From Wolfiporia cocos (lineage: Eukaryota > Basidiomycota > Agaricomycetes > Polyporales > Phaeolaceae): DNA of 64,000 bases. A program made the position numbers and the translations under genes. The notes under the pieces are model-generated. The model was not told the origin of the DNA and did no database searches. It worked only from the letters and a program-made list of their open reading frames with translations. The stretch is taken from positions 3,534,001 to 3,598,000 of the forward strand of contig JACCLO010000006.1 in the NCBI GenBank assembly GCA_029448655.1. The letters are read 5' to 3'. Every line of letters begins with the position of its first letter. The stretch's first letter is position 1. Positions 1-11,289 of the stretch are shown piece after piece.

Positions 1-221
1 TTCATTTCAAGCCTCAATCTATGGCCTCTCATAAGAAATTAAAAGTCCGTCCTATTGCTATTGCTGAGATAGCCTATGGCTGAATATTGCTGTATATTGC
101 TGCGCGGTGTTTCTATTATTGCTGCGTTGCTTTCTTATATTGTTGCGCAGCGTATTGTATTGCTGCACCGCATTTAATATTTGCAGCGCTGCAAAAGATT
201 AAATGTACAATCTGAACGTCA
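1..221. mobile_element. GCAGCAATA-rich MITE, left-arm copy, cut by window edge
   Basis: This is the last part of a terminal-inverted-repeat element whose full copies are at 18783..19637 and 43308..44163. It ends with the terminal repeat (reverse complement of TGACGTTCAGATTGTACATT) followed by TA at 222..223. Inside are many short TATTGCTGCGC / GCAGCAATA units typical of subterminal transposase-binding arrays. No transposase is present. The start lies outside the window. Confidence 0.8.
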
Positions 222-223
222 TA

Positions 224-1391
224 ACTTTCAGAATATCGGCATCATCATCATAAACATGCATTTGAATGTAAGTACTACATTACAGACCGCTATGAAAAAA
301 GCGAGCAACTGGGCACTTCAGTCTCCTACCCAAAGGGGCAGGCATTGTGGGAGTCTGAGTTTCAATCACAGGCGCCCAATCCAAAGTGGATCAACATAAT
401 CAATTAGCAGCTTCGATCAGCGCTTGACGAGAGGCATTATGCATTGAGATGTCCGAAGCATCATGCAAGTTGATGGTTTCACAGAAGGCACACCACGGGC
501 TGTCACAATGTGATGGTTCAGTGCGATGGCATTCAGCTGCTCAGCTGTAATTCGCTGCGATGTGCGCGCGTTGGGTGTGGCGCATGGGTGCGCTCTCGTC
601 ACCACGGCGTGGGAGCAGTAGTGCCCCTGGTAGAATAGGGGCGGATGGGACGATGGCCCATTAGTATAAAGGCGTAGTAGTTGATGTATGTCATGGTACC
701 GCTACGCGTTTGTAACCAGAACCCACCACACCATAGCTCAGGGTCCCTGGCGGGCAGTAGGGCACGGCCGTTGTCTGGCACGACCCGAATTTCTACACTC
801 TGTCGCATGCAGCAATCGCAAATCAGTGCACACCAGTTGTAATTTGAGTCGAGTGTCAGATGCACACTTCTCACTTCAGCACACTAGGTAATATACGAGG
901 AAGTGCCGACTGGTGTCGGCGCTTGACCTTCACCTGAATGCGTTCGTGCACTTTTCACAACTAACATTCGTGATGACTACGGCAAAGGAGTAGCGATTTT
1001 TTAAAATCAAACAACGCCATATCTACAAGACATAACAGCGTCAAGTCAGAAGTGACTGAAGGTCACAACCAAGTTTTTTCAAATTGTAGTAATCCCAACA
1101 CTATGGAATGAGTAAGTGGAGCGTCCAAACCGGCAAGCAGTATGTACCTAGAAGCGTAGCCGCTTGATTGGTGCATCCGGTGAGGGAGGTGACAATGGAT
1201 CGAGGCGGGGGGAAGGATGTCGGCGGAATGATGACACAAAAACATCCGTCCAAATGTTGCTTAATGATTAAGTCTCCATCCTGGAGAAGGAATATACCAG
1301 CAACAAACTTAAATGCTGAACAAGGCAACTTATGGGCATAGCAAAGAACACTACAAGATGTGGTGATACTAAAATGCCATGTATGCGCTCT
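224..1391. other. No recognisable gene (left arm)
   Basis: I see no supportable gene here. Two short minus-strand frames (874..599 and 605..417) lie end to end and could be remnants of one coding region, but they match nothing I recognise. The mirror segment is 42138..43305. Confidence 0.5.
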
Positions 1392-1399
1392 GTGGGAGT

Positions 1400-2167
1400 T
1401 AGTGCTGGCCAAGATTATTATTATAATTGATTATAATAATATCTAATCATAATATCACTATTAAATACGGGCTCGAGGCAGATCCCACTGGCATCTATTA
1501 TGGAGCATTACAATATATTATACTATGAATAAAATATGATACTGGCACTATATCTAATAGTAACAGTAGGGATATCATGTGACATAAAGAGCGAGCTAAT
1601 GCTTGATTTGGTGGGCATCATGCTCACATAAACGCGTGCCAAAAGTTCACCTAAAAAGGCATTTGTCTCATCACTTCCCCTTATTGGGACCGGTTTGTGC
1701 ACTTCTCATAAAGCTGGATAACGCTGACCACTATGTTTCACAGTTATTCATTTATTTATATGCCTCGCATACTTCCAGAATTGTATGCTGTGGGGCGCTG
1801 ACATAGTGCAGCATGCACAAGCTATTTGTATTCAGAATATGCTTCAGCTGCTTCTGCCACAACCCAACTCGGTTGAGTGCCTAAATAGACACTCTTTGAT
1901 GCTCATTCATCAATATCTCAATGGCGGCACAATCTGCTTCCATTACAGTAGTTATGAAGGAATGGTTTAAGTGTAGGCCAGGCAGTGGAATCGAATACTT
2001 GGATGGCGTGCCGATACATCAATAGATAGTGTTACATACAATTACAATAGTATTATGATACTATTCAATTATGATGCGATTACATACCCCACATGCTGAC
2101 CAAAGTAATAATACATAATATTATTATTGAGACCTGTGGCATATTTAATAGTAATTGTCCAGCACTA
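1400..2167. mobile_element. hAT-type MITE (left arm copy)
   Basis: A 768-bp AT-rich element starts TAGTGCTGGCCAA and ends TTGTCCAGCACTA, imperfect terminal inverted repeats that continue into AT-rich stretches. It is flanked by a perfect 8-bp direct repeat GTGGGAGT (1392..1399 and 2168..2175), the hAT target-site length. It has no long reading frame, so it is non-autonomous. It occurs at the mirrored place in the right arm, so it predates the duplication. Confidence 0.85.
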
Positions 2168-2513
2168 GTGGGAGTCGAACCGTCGCCGTCAAGCACATCA
2201 CGTGCGTATGGGCGTCTGTTAACTGGCTTCAATTTGGGGGGGGACTTCTCTGTCAGTCGAAGGTAACTTCGCTTGAGTCTCCCACATGAGCCAGGTAGGT
2301 CACGTTGAGCCCCATCGACATTTCTAGATATGTCTACGACTGTTCAAACGTTCAGGACCCGCAACAGCCCACATCTGATAGTAGGATATTCCATAGGATG
2401 ATTTGACGTTGAACGACAATCAATGGAGTGACTCCTAAAGTAAGCTACGAGACTCAGTCATCAACTCACGCCTCAGCCTCTCTGCATCGGACATCCATTA
2501 GAGGAGTGCACTA

Positions 2514-3339
2514 TCAGCGATTGTCGACACACGGCAACTCCGAAAACTTCACATACCATTTATCCAGGGCTTCAATCACTTTCCCTTCCGTTGTAATCTC
2601 AACGTCCACTGCGAGTGACAACTCTGGAGGTATCACTCTGGCAAACGTCAATAGAACTTCCTCTGTAGCCGTGGCGGCATTACGGCAAGCAGCAAGAGCA
2701 TCCAGGAATGTCCGAATCAAGCATAAGAACTTGCGCTCGTTCTGTTCGATGAGGCGGATATGGTAGAATTCCTTGCGTATAAGGTCTCTCCACCCTAATT
2801 CGCGAGACGCCTGGAGCCGTTCCGGCGACAGTGCCTATCATGACCTTAACCCCGTACTGTTCAACATATGCTTACCTCATCACACCAGCAGATCATCTAT
2901 TCCGCTCTGAATTCACGTGCGAAGGATGTTCCGGGAGGGCCGACTAACAACAGCCCGACTGGAGGTGGATTGAGTGGCATGCTCGATGACAAGATGTGAT
3001 AAGGTGAGCACCCACAGTTCTCCTGCCGAATCTGCGCGATTGCCAACGTGCAGAAGATCCGATCGGAACATTCTCTTGCTATCTTTCCTGGCTCTGAGTA
3101 CACTGCAATTCTTCTCTCTACTTCTGCAATAAAGATGATGGAGTCTCTGCTGCTCAAGCTATTGTGAGGTCTCAACCAGACCACGACTATGCTTCACCCA
3201 CAGACTCAGTAGTGTTGCCATGATGGCAAGCACAGTAAAGGGAATCTCCAGGCGCGGCAGAAAGAGTGTATTTGAGCTCGTGGATGCCGTACACGTCGAC
3301 GACGGCAAATAGTGCACCAGTTGTACACCCACAATGCCA
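2514..3339 (-). pseudogene. Unrecognised decayed gene (left arm copy)
   Basis: The best-preserved part reads on the minus strand from about 2807 to 2514. It is a helix-rich stretch containing RELGWRDLIRKEF, FLDALAACRNAATATEE and EALDKWYVKFSELP, ending in a stop. Upstream, toward 3339, further frames continue the same protein across likely introns, but a TAG stop follows FAREFRAE where a diverged copy at 46990..47790 has Trp. I do not recognise the family. Presence of a second diverged copy suggests a multi-copy, possibly transposon-borne gene. The right-arm copy is 40190..41015. Confidence 0.55.
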
Positions 3340-3679
3340 TGTATCCTATCTGCTGAAGCGTTTTATCTCACCTGGCCGTTCGAGAATTATGCAATTTGAT
3401 GGTTTGGCAATTCCGCAAGGCACCCTAACTTATTGCTTCTATGGCCGTTCCGATTGATTTCAATGTGCGCCGAAGTTCCAGCGCTTCGATTACGCATACA
3501 CTGATAAAGGGGAAGATCCGACTATTCTTCGTGCGCATTGTTCGCTCGTCCCCAGAACAGCTAGCACCAGTGTGATGGCCGGAAATCCTTCTATACTGTC
3601 ACGCTAGGGTTAAAGCCATTGTGCCCATCTGATCTTCCAAACTTCTGATCGATGCGGAGTAGACGTGCGCTATGGCACG

Positions 3680-3814
3680 CCGAACGTCATATATCATAGT
3701 CCGGCCGTCATAGTTTCTAACTCTAATGCCGCACTCTGCACTCTAGCGCGGCGACGCGATAACTCTAGCGCTGCGCTGCAAATGATTATGTAAATGTACA
3801 ATCCGGCCGTCATA
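3680..3814. repeat. Short MITE fragment related to the GCAGCAATA family (left arm)
   Basis: The segment ends with TAAATGTACAATCC followed by GGCCGTCATA, nearly the same terminus as the larger MITEs, and a second GGCCGTCATA-like end occurs near 3700..3712 with another CGAACGTCAT at 3680..3690. It probably contains one or two small deletion derivatives. Boundaries are uncertain. The mirror copy is 39715..39849. Confidence 0.4.
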
Positions 3815-3828
3815 GATCAAATCAACCT

Positions 3829-3989
3829 ACATGTTGATGCATGCCTTGAGAGTTAGCAACACAACAGGTATTGTCTCGGTGGCACCCTGCGGGCTCCAGC
3901 TGACTCGTACACAAGCGTCAATACCATGGGGATAAGGACTCGCCATCGTGGACTCGCCAAGCTTCGCACGCCATGCCTTCACATATGTG
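3829..3989 (-). pseudogene. WD40-gene 3' fragment (left arm copy)
   Basis: On the minus strand this stretch matches 45869..46040, the last WD40 repeat and following exon of the WD40 gene at 44582..46475. Shared signatures include GCATGGCGTGCGAAGC versus the ATATGGCGTGCGAAGC of that gene, and a GCCCGCAGGGTGCCACCG block. Upstream coding is lost. The right-arm mirror is 39540..39700. It shows that a decayed relative of the flanking WD40 gene lies in the duplicated arm. Confidence 0.55.
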
Positions 3990-4428
3990 TCGTTACCCAA
4001 CAACCGTGCGCCTCCTCAGTGATGTGGGGGGGGGGGGGTAATGTGACTTGCAGACGGAGGACGTGGTTTGCATTGTATCTATTATCAATATCAATACAAT
4101 CCACGCTGCTACTACCTATAAAACTATCGAAGGCAGAGCAGCGGCGTGTCTCTAGCGTAGAAATCCTCAATACGGCGCGCTCGGGAAGCGAGTGCAAGAC
4201 CAAGGGTGCGTATCGTAACATGGCGAGTATAAATGTGAAAAATATGCATACGTGGCTCGGGCACGAACGGAAGGTAACGAAGCTATGGGAATGCGGCATA
4301 CGAGACGATCGGCGGGTGTACAGGAAGGGCGGTAGGGTGCGTGCTGAGCGATAGCGCAAATGGCAGTAACAAAGGGCGAGCCGGGACAACGTACGGATTG
4401 ACGCTCCAACAAACCCAGCACAACTTGT

Positions 4429-5286
4429 CTAGACAGGTGCCGTCATGCTATCACGACACCGCCTCTTGTCTCGAGAGCAGTATGTTCGAAATGTATCCTT
4501 TGTGACCCAGCGTGGATCGCCGTTATCGAGAATGCGGAGAACATAGCCAGTGAGGAGCAGATGATGATATCCTTCTTCGACACTGATCCAAGCTGATGGC
4601 TCGGTGCGCACCCAAACTTGGACTCTACCCATTCCGAACTTGTGAATATAGAGGTCTCCGACCTCTGCCGCAGGGATCCCTGTGGGAGAGCCAATCAAAT
4701 CGGTGCCCTGAGACACAAACCAGCGAACCTTCTCCGCCCGTTCTCTGATTGCATGTTCAAATCGAGAAAGGGGCAACCCGGGCCTATATGCGATGCAATT
4801 AAGGTTAATGCCTTACCTCTTTCATTCACGGGAGGGAATGGGCCCGCACCTTTGGCCTATTGGTATAGTGGAGACGGCCATTGTATCGACCATTGTATGC
4901 GGCGCTGACGGGGTGCCTGCGAGTGAAATACCGAAACATGTCAGCTAGTGAAGGATGGATACCACAGCTCCGCGTTTCACCCTGGCTATGCGAAGCTGAG
5001 GTAAAATTACATTCGCCGTGCTCTGCAACTAAGTCTGCTGCACGGCGTCGTGAAGTTCTCGGATATTCATGAAACTCCGGTGCAGCGCCACCGATGTTAT
5101 GTCGATGCCTAAGCACCACATACGATGGGCGCATTGCATCCTCCTATCCCGGAAAGCAAGCTGTCAGCTACGTAGGATAATGATTCAAGTCACTGCCGCG
5201 CAGGTGCTCACTTCGCGCTCAAGCTGAAAAGCTGGAACTTGCGAGTCTTTGACACGAAGAGTGACAGGCTGCTTTGGCTCAAGCAT
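4429..5286 (-). CDS. Uncharacterised basidiomycete-type protein (left arm copy)
   Basis: Reading on the minus strand, ATG at 5286 opens with MLEPKQPVTLRVKDSQVPAF, followed by an intron and an exon with DAMRPSYVVLRHRHNIGG. The last exon contains GDLYIHK, VQVWV and DNGDPRWVTKDTFRTYCS and stops with TAG at 4431..4429. The GDLYIH...VQVW...PRWVTK pattern is familiar from unnamed basidiomycete proteins; I know no function. A TAG near the second exon start can be avoided by a splice acceptor a few bases later, but the junction before the last exon is unclear, so a frameshift is possible. In the right arm the same gene is altered at its end by a solo LTR. Confidence 0.5.
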
Positions 5287-5301
5287 GGTGCCTAGGATAC
5301 C

Positions 5302-5512
5302 GTGAAAGTTAGGACAAGCAAAGGAAACCGCTCGTCAGGGGGCACAGCACTTTGAATTAGGATTTCTTTGACATGATTCTGAATATCATGATTCTGATAG
5401 TATCCGAAGCTCGGAACCAGGCAACGTGGGAGCATCGATTCGTGGAAGTTACGATAGGCCAAGGAAACTGATCGTAATAGGATTTCTGTGGCATGATTCT
5501 GAATATCATGAT
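5302..5512. repeat. Imperfect direct repeats (left arm)
   Basis: Two degenerate units begin with CGTGAAAGTTAGGACA (5301) and CGTGGAAGTTACGATA (5441), and both end with AGGATTTCT, CATGATTCTG and AATATCATGA (near 5360..5392 and 5480..5512). A third partial unit is marked by TCGAAACC near 5620. This is an old local duplication. The mirror is 36920..37130. Confidence 0.5.
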
Positions 5513-5519
5513 GCCATAC

Positions 5520-6479
5520 CTCTGCTCCGCATTAGTCTCGAAATCACGTTCTGGCAGCGCTCGGGGGCACCTGAGATCGAAAAACCGACGACATAGCGTG
5601 CTGACCATCGATCCGAAGCTCGAAACCTATCGTATAGCGCACAACGGGTCTTGGTTCGATTTTGATCCATGATCATATCTCGCCCATGCGTTAGACTCAT
5701 GGGGTAGAGAATCGCACGATATTTCGTCACATGTGGTTCCTGCCGACCACTCGAAGTCCAGGAGTTTAAGGTCGCATTGTTCGAAGTCGCGAAGATCTAG
5801 AAATGATCAGGCTGAAGAGTAGGTGATTTGATGTGAGATCGGCCGCTTGTAAACCGTATAGCTGAGTGGCTTCTCGCTCCACGATCCACAAAAACGCGAT
5901 TGTTTACGTACACACGGAACCAGAAGCGGGGCGCCCGTTGTCTCTCTGACCGCGTTCCATATATTTGTTGATTTACGCTAGAATCTACGTCAGGCTGTTC
6001 GCCAGGTCGAATAGATTTATAATGATAGTCTCGGCGGTGATATAGATAATGGCGCATATAGACAATCGCGATTGGCATCACGCTAGCTGGCTATTGCCAG
6101 TGACCCAATAAACGTTGCATCGATCATCGCAAGACGGAAGTATGAGCATCATCTCCTATACCCAGATTCTAATCCGGTAGCGGTAGCGTGGCCATGGATG
6201 GTGAGCAAAAATTGGTAACCAGAGCGCAGGGAAGTCGAGGCCATTTCAGGTGTCAGTATCGGTGATAAATAAAGAAGCCGTTCTGCGAATTCAGCTAGAT
6301 TATCTCCCATCCCTGTCCAATCTAATCTCCCGTCCGCCCTCGTCTAATCTGAGTCGCAGAACGCTGGGCCGGATGAGCTTGCAATTCCGTGAGTGGTCAA
6401 GGGTCATTCGCTATCTACGGGTCTCACATTGCGCTCCTCCTCCCACTTTTCTGAGCGCATTGTGCAAAGCGGTTACATT
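5520..6479. other. No recognisable gene (left arm)
   Basis: Only short frames without recognised motifs occur here, the longest on the minus strand at 6081..5797. The segment lies between the GDLYIH gene and the outer end of the Tnp2 element. The mirror is 35953..36912. Confidence 0.45.
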
Positions 6480-7098
6480 GGCCGGTGACGACTGCAGGCA
6501 TCAGTGAACATCGGGCCATTTAAATATTTTCAAGAGCGGTGCCACTCGCCGAGCAGATACATGAATAAATTGTGTTCAAGATTTTTTAGTAGTGAAACAA
6601 CTATGATGCGAGACGTGGATGATGTGCAATGCGGGCAACCGCGCCACGCATCTCGTCAAGGGCGCCCGTGCGTTGATTGCATTGTATTTTACATATCAGC
6701 TATTCCGTATCACGGGCCATCCACCTATGATGAACAATCGTTTGTGATAATGTGGAGTGTCATTTGTGTAGATACATCGCGATAATGTAAAAGTCATTCG
6801 GTAAGACCACAGCCCAGCTGTAATGGGATGATCGTAACTTCTTCGATATAGAACGAGGCGCACTTAGGCTGCAGGATGAAACCGATGGCGTTAAGGAATG
6901 CCGCAAAAGTTTTGCCACGGTACAGAATAATACTAATCCGCCGCCGGCGGAGGGCGTTGTCGAACGATTCAATACCCACTGGACAGTAGTGAAGGTTTTT
7001 TTCACCGTCTGCTGTCTATAGTTGGTCGAATATTGCCGGATCCAAAAGTGCCAGCGTCGCAGTGGCCCACCGATGACGGATTTGAATCGCGAGGCATG

Positions 7099-10000
7099 CT
7101 AGTCGTCACTGCCAGTGATGAGTGCAATTTCAATGTTGTGCTGACTGACAAGGGATACAGGAAAACATACGTCACGATATAATGGGAGCACATGCACACA
7201 TCCCTCCATAATCTGAGAGGACCTGAATGGGGTCAGTGCACAGTGGCAGAGGATGTCGGCGCTTGATAGCAACATTGAATCGGTTTCCAGATCATCATAA
7301 TACAATCTACCCGCCACTAAAGGGAAACGGCGATAATGATCGTGCTCTGCGTCATTCGAATACAATGGCTTCAGCTTTCTCGCAACGAAAAAGGTGCGGG
7401 CAGCTCGAGACGAATCCATGGCATCGAGAGTGTGTGTAAAGATCTGCTCGACTCTGGCAGCAGTCCAATCGTTGGGAATGTCGGTTCCTACGGCAATGAA
7501 GCTGTCACGGGGGGATGAAGCATTCGTAGCAAACGAAACGCCACCCAGATTGCAGTTACGATGAAACTCAGCTGAAGGCTTGACGGGAGACGCTCCATAT
7601 GTTTGTCCCGGATAGTAATGGCGCTCCAACAACCGGATAATCTCAGGTTGAAGCTTCTTCACCTCGCCCGTTGACGTAGTAGTCACCTCCATGTGTTGCC
7701 CTCTCGTCCGCAGCTGAACTTCACGGCTCTCCGTGCTAGATTTCGATTCGAAGGAGAGGATGTCGTTGAGCAGCGTGCCCTGAGAACATGTGCCGTAGCT
7801 GGCTTTGAACGCCGATACTAGGCGCTCCAAAGGTGCAGGGAGAGAGTATTCATGGACGAGGCTGCGCAGACGCTGAGACATACAAAATTGCTCATACATC
7901 GTCTTTTCAAGTTGTCCTGGCATCGAGTTCTGAGCGGATATGAAGCTGAAGACGGTACACACATACCGAAAAGATGGTTTGTGTTGATCTGTTGAAGCAT
8001 GTGATTTGTTCGCTCAAAAACGAAGGCCCAGGTAGAATGTGTGGGGCCAAATTTGGCCATCTGTTCGACGAGATGGGCTGATATGTGCTGGGTGGGAGAC
8101 AACGAGTGCTCTGGGAACAAGGTCACCAACTGATCTAGATACCGCATATAGTGATGCTGGAACGTCTGGATTCGCTCGCCTGACGAAGTCCGCATCGTAG
8201 CCATGGTGCACGCAGTAACAAGATCCATATAGTTTACCAGTAGCTGATGAAGGCGATCGGTCTCATCAAGAGGTCCCCAGAGTCGAACCAACGTAATGAC
8301 AAGGTGAACGCTGCAAAATGTGCGCCATTGGTCAGCAGAGATTTTGCCATGACGCCCATCGCCAATATGGTGGGGAGCGGGGGGTAGCCATGTAGGCAGC
8401 ACGGTGAGTTCCATGTCATCCCACACGGCCCGCAGTCGATCTCTTCCCAGCACTTTGGCCCGCTTTACTGTGGAACGCGCCTTGCGGGCGGCAGCCAGAC
8501 GACCACTATTGGGCACAATGAGTTCACCGGACGGTGAGGTCAGGCCTTGCTGTAATCGCTGAAAACAAATGACTCTAGCTGACTCGTTGCAAAGGTGTGA
8601 GGTCTTTCTTACCCAATCAGCTAGAAGCTCACATAGCTGCTTCTTGTTCCGTCGCTGGAGAGTGTCTCTCTGCTGATCTGGCCATTTATTCATGCATAAT
8701 TCGACCAATGTTCTTTTGGTCAGTTCCAGCAGCGACTGAGTGCTGGGTGCAGCCTCAAGGAAATCCAATGCAATGTGGAGCTGCTCTTCGCCCATATCTG
8801 TGCTGGCATGCACTTCTGCGACCTTTGGTAGTTCGCCATCTTTGGCTTTGACAAGCAGCCTACCGTCCTCGCTAAACCAGCCGGTCGAGACACGCTGGAA
8901 GAACCGAAGCCCTTTCATTCTAGCGGTCACGATTTGAGGCAAAGGTAGAACGCACATAATCAAGAAGCCGCTTGACCAGTCGTTCTTTCCGACCGGAGTA
9001 CTTCAGGCCCTTGTCCCTGGCCAAAACTCGCAGAGTCGATTTAGGTAAGCGCTGTAATGCTGTTTTTGAGCCCTCACGGAATATTCGCACCGCATCCTTC
9101 ATGTCAGCGTCCGTCGGTGTGACCCAGAAACCTTGGGTCCAACCCTACTACCGCCCAAACGCTTATCTCTATGTCTCACCCCTAACTCAACTCCATCCTA
9201 ACGTCGAGGAGGGCCTAGGAGGACCAATCCTAGGGAGGGCCTACAAGGCGAGAGTCTGACGCTGAGGTCGAGTATGGCGACACGCAGACGAGCAAGGGTA
9301 GTCAAGTAATAGAGAAGGTGTTTAAGGGGGAATGCACCCCTGTGAGGCTACATTGAACTGTCTGAGGAGTACGCCTCAGACTGGACTAGTTTATATACAT
9401 GCGACGCAACATAACTAGCTAACCTTGCCCTAAAGCAACGTGGCCTGTGCGCACGCGCCTAGCAGAGGCTGTGCTACTACATCACATGTCTTATCGCTAT
9501 TCATACGGGTATCTTATCAGTTACTCTCCATCGCGCGCGGCTATCTTTATAAGTCAGGTGATTGAACGTTGAAGTCGTTAGTTCGAACCGCGGGGTGGCC
9601 AAAAGCCCAGCGCCACAGCGTAAAACTGTGACACGGTGTAGTATTCGTCGACCTCACGTTCGGTTCCATCTCTGTTCCATCACCATCCTGGAATTTGACG
9701 TCCATACCCCATATCGTCCGGCAATGCCGCTTGAGGTTATTGAGAAACATGGCATGCATCGTATCGAGAATTGTGAACGTCGTAGGATCCCAATACGGAA
9801 GGCGCAGTAACTCGGAATAGCGAACACCATGGCTTTCAAAAATTTCCTCACGTTCACGCTCCGATTCAGCATCGCGCCACTTCATTGCCCAGTGTCTGTG
9901 ATCAGCGTGATCACGATGGCCCCAAGTTGAGCGGTTGATGTCATCTATATTATCCAGGTGCAGCTGGCAAAATGAGCAGAAGAATCTGAGGCAGGAGAAG

Positions 10001-10729
10001 CCGGCAAACCCAGCCATCTGTCGAGCAGCGGGTAGATCACATACAAGGGGGATCGCCGCACATCGTGCTCGACGGCCATTGGGGTAAGTAGGGGTCCTAG
10101 TGTACCAGATGCCGGGTTCCCAGCAGTCAAGAAGGTCGTCGATGAGAGGTCGAAGTAGGTGGTTAATCTCGTGCAGAGAAGGTTTAGATGGTCCAGGGAT
10201 GATGCCCGCAAGGAACATGTTCTCGACACGGTATCTGTGCTCTGGTGGAAGGTTGAGACACACCATGTAGATAGCTCCCGTGGAAACCTGCTTTCCCGCC
10301 GCCTTCGAGTAGAACGGATTAAAGCCGTCCATAGCAAGGCTGAACACATATCGACCTTCGCCACTGTCTCCCGTCGCAAATATAGTTCCATCTGAGGCCC
10401 TAAAGTTCCGCATCACCTCTCCATCCCATACGTCTCGCATGATTCCATCATCGTGCAATGTGGACTCGGAAAAGACGTCGCGATTCAGGAGGGCTTCCAT
10501 CCCTGGTCGACACAAGAGTTCCCCAAGCCATTCCTTGAAGTCATGGTAATGATAACAACGTCTGGGGAAAGTGACGATCTTGCCCTTGACTGTCTGTCGT
10601 TTTCTCAACTTACCGCCACACGTCGGACTCGTCGGTGTGTCACGATGTGTGCAGAGCTCTGGATATGAGTCCATGGAGTACAGCGCAAAGCATCGAGGAC
10701 AGCAGACAAACGTCTTTGTTGTTGGATGC
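7099..10729 (-). pseudogene. Tnp2-family transposase, 5'-truncated (left arm)
   Basis: Reading from 10729 down, the frame gives a zinc-ribbon-like region (CPRCF then CTHRDTPTSPTCGG), then the Tnp2 core with FSLAMDGFNPF, LPPEHRYRVENMFLAGIIPG, LVCDLPAARQMAGF and FTILDTMHAMFLNNL. A 514-bp solo LTR (9120..9633) splits the protein. Coding resumes at 9117 with a SAP-like helix pair (LPKSTLRVLARDKGL, GRKERLVKRLLDY), then ADQWRTFCSVHLVITLVRLWG and GPTHSTWAFVFERTNHMLQQ, and ends with the C-terminal domain to 7099. The N-terminal about 300 residues are missing because the duplication broke here. Confidence 0.85.
9120..9633 (-). mobile_element. Solo LTR inside the Tnp2 gene (left arm copy)
   Basis: A 514-bp TG...CA unit, oriented opposite to the plus strand, begins TGTCACAG and ends GGGTCA. 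It is flanked by 5-bp direct repeats CACCG/CGGTG (see the right copy, 24324..24328 and 24843..24847). A TATATAAAC box lies in its middle. The two transposase halves join in frame if it is ignored, so it is a later insertion that killed the gene before the arms were duplicated. Confidence 0.85.
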
Positions 10730-11180
10730 TACGCCAGAGAGGCCGCGAAGTCGCAACCTGAGCCCACCCACCGTCCACAACAAGATTGGCATGCCAACAC
10801 CGCGACTGCAGCCGTCGCAAAATCAAATTCATACTATAGGAGATGCAGCCTCAGACACGGCGCAAGCACCAATCGAAGGCCCTAGCGGCTTGCAGGCCGG
10901 GGCCACAGTGGCCGAGACGACATCGGACGATGCAGGACGTGAGTTGACAGCGGTGCATTTACTGTAACAGCTACCCGACACGCGTCCTAAAACAGCATCG
11001 CTCATCGAACGCTTCCAACACGCGCAAGACGGCGCCAACTCGGACAATTTATCCAGCTATAGGTCCCACGAGCGAGAACCTACGGCAAGCGAGAAGAAGC
11101 ACAAGCAGCTCAAGGTAGGACTGTTGGAATCAAACATGCCTCATTCGTACTGACGCGCGACAAGAAACTGAATCGCCGCT
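10730..11180 (+). other. Low-complexity region, possible 5' part of the next gene
   Basis: A frame from 10635 to 10967 and the following 130 bases translate into Pro/Ser/Thr-rich sequence with short helical words such as TASLIERFQHAQDGANS. It may be the 5' end of the broken gene at 11290..13553, but I could not find a consistent splice pattern. The first bases mark the inverted-repeat junction. Confidence 0.3.
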
Positions 11181-11183
11181 ACC

Positions 11184-11223
<40 letters not shown>
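11184..11223. repeat. (TA)n microsatellite
   Basis: About 20 uninterrupted TA dinucleotides occur just upstream of the GC-rich coding segment. Confidence 0.95.
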
Positions 11224-11227
<4 letters not shown>

Positions 11228-11289
11228 CGCCGCCTCTGCGTCCTCGGCGCTCTCCCCGTAAACAAGCCTCCGACTTTTTCGACGACGTT

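Larger units (their letters stand above)
1..10729. repeat. Left arm of giant inverted repeat
   Basis: This segment is the reverse complement of 23233..43528, once the two insertions private to the right arm are removed. Paired coordinates sum to 33962 inside the Tnp2 gene, to 42431/42432 beyond the retrotransposon, and to 43529 beyond the solo LTR. The inner break is at 10729/10730, inside the Tnp2 transposase gene. The outer end lies before base 1. By eye I found only a few differences, for example near 4701, 6752, 6930 and 10465 and one A-run indel near 7055, so identity is roughly 99.9 percent. I did not align every base. The arm carries two MITEs, a Tnp2 fragment with a solo LTR, and decayed genes. 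Confidence 0.97.
6480..10729 (-). mobile_element. Tnp2/CACTA-like DNA transposon, truncated left-arm copy
   Basis: This is the 3' three quarters of the element seen in full at 21904..35952. Its outer terminal inverted repeat is 6480..6557 (GGCCGGTGACGACTGCAGGC...). The transposase 3' part follows on the minus strand. The copy stops abruptly at 10729 inside the transposase gene, exactly at the inverted-repeat break, so it lacks the other terminus and could not move by itself. Confidence 0.85.

Noticed and set aside
2161..2215. Minus-strand tRNA-like B box (GGTTCGACTCCC) in both arms
   Set aside because: The T stem does not pair, no acceptor stem or good A box is present, and part of the sequence is the hAT target duplication.
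4020..4040. Poly-G run as a regulatory element
   Set aside because: A simple homopolymer also present in the mirror arm; nothing ties it to a gene.
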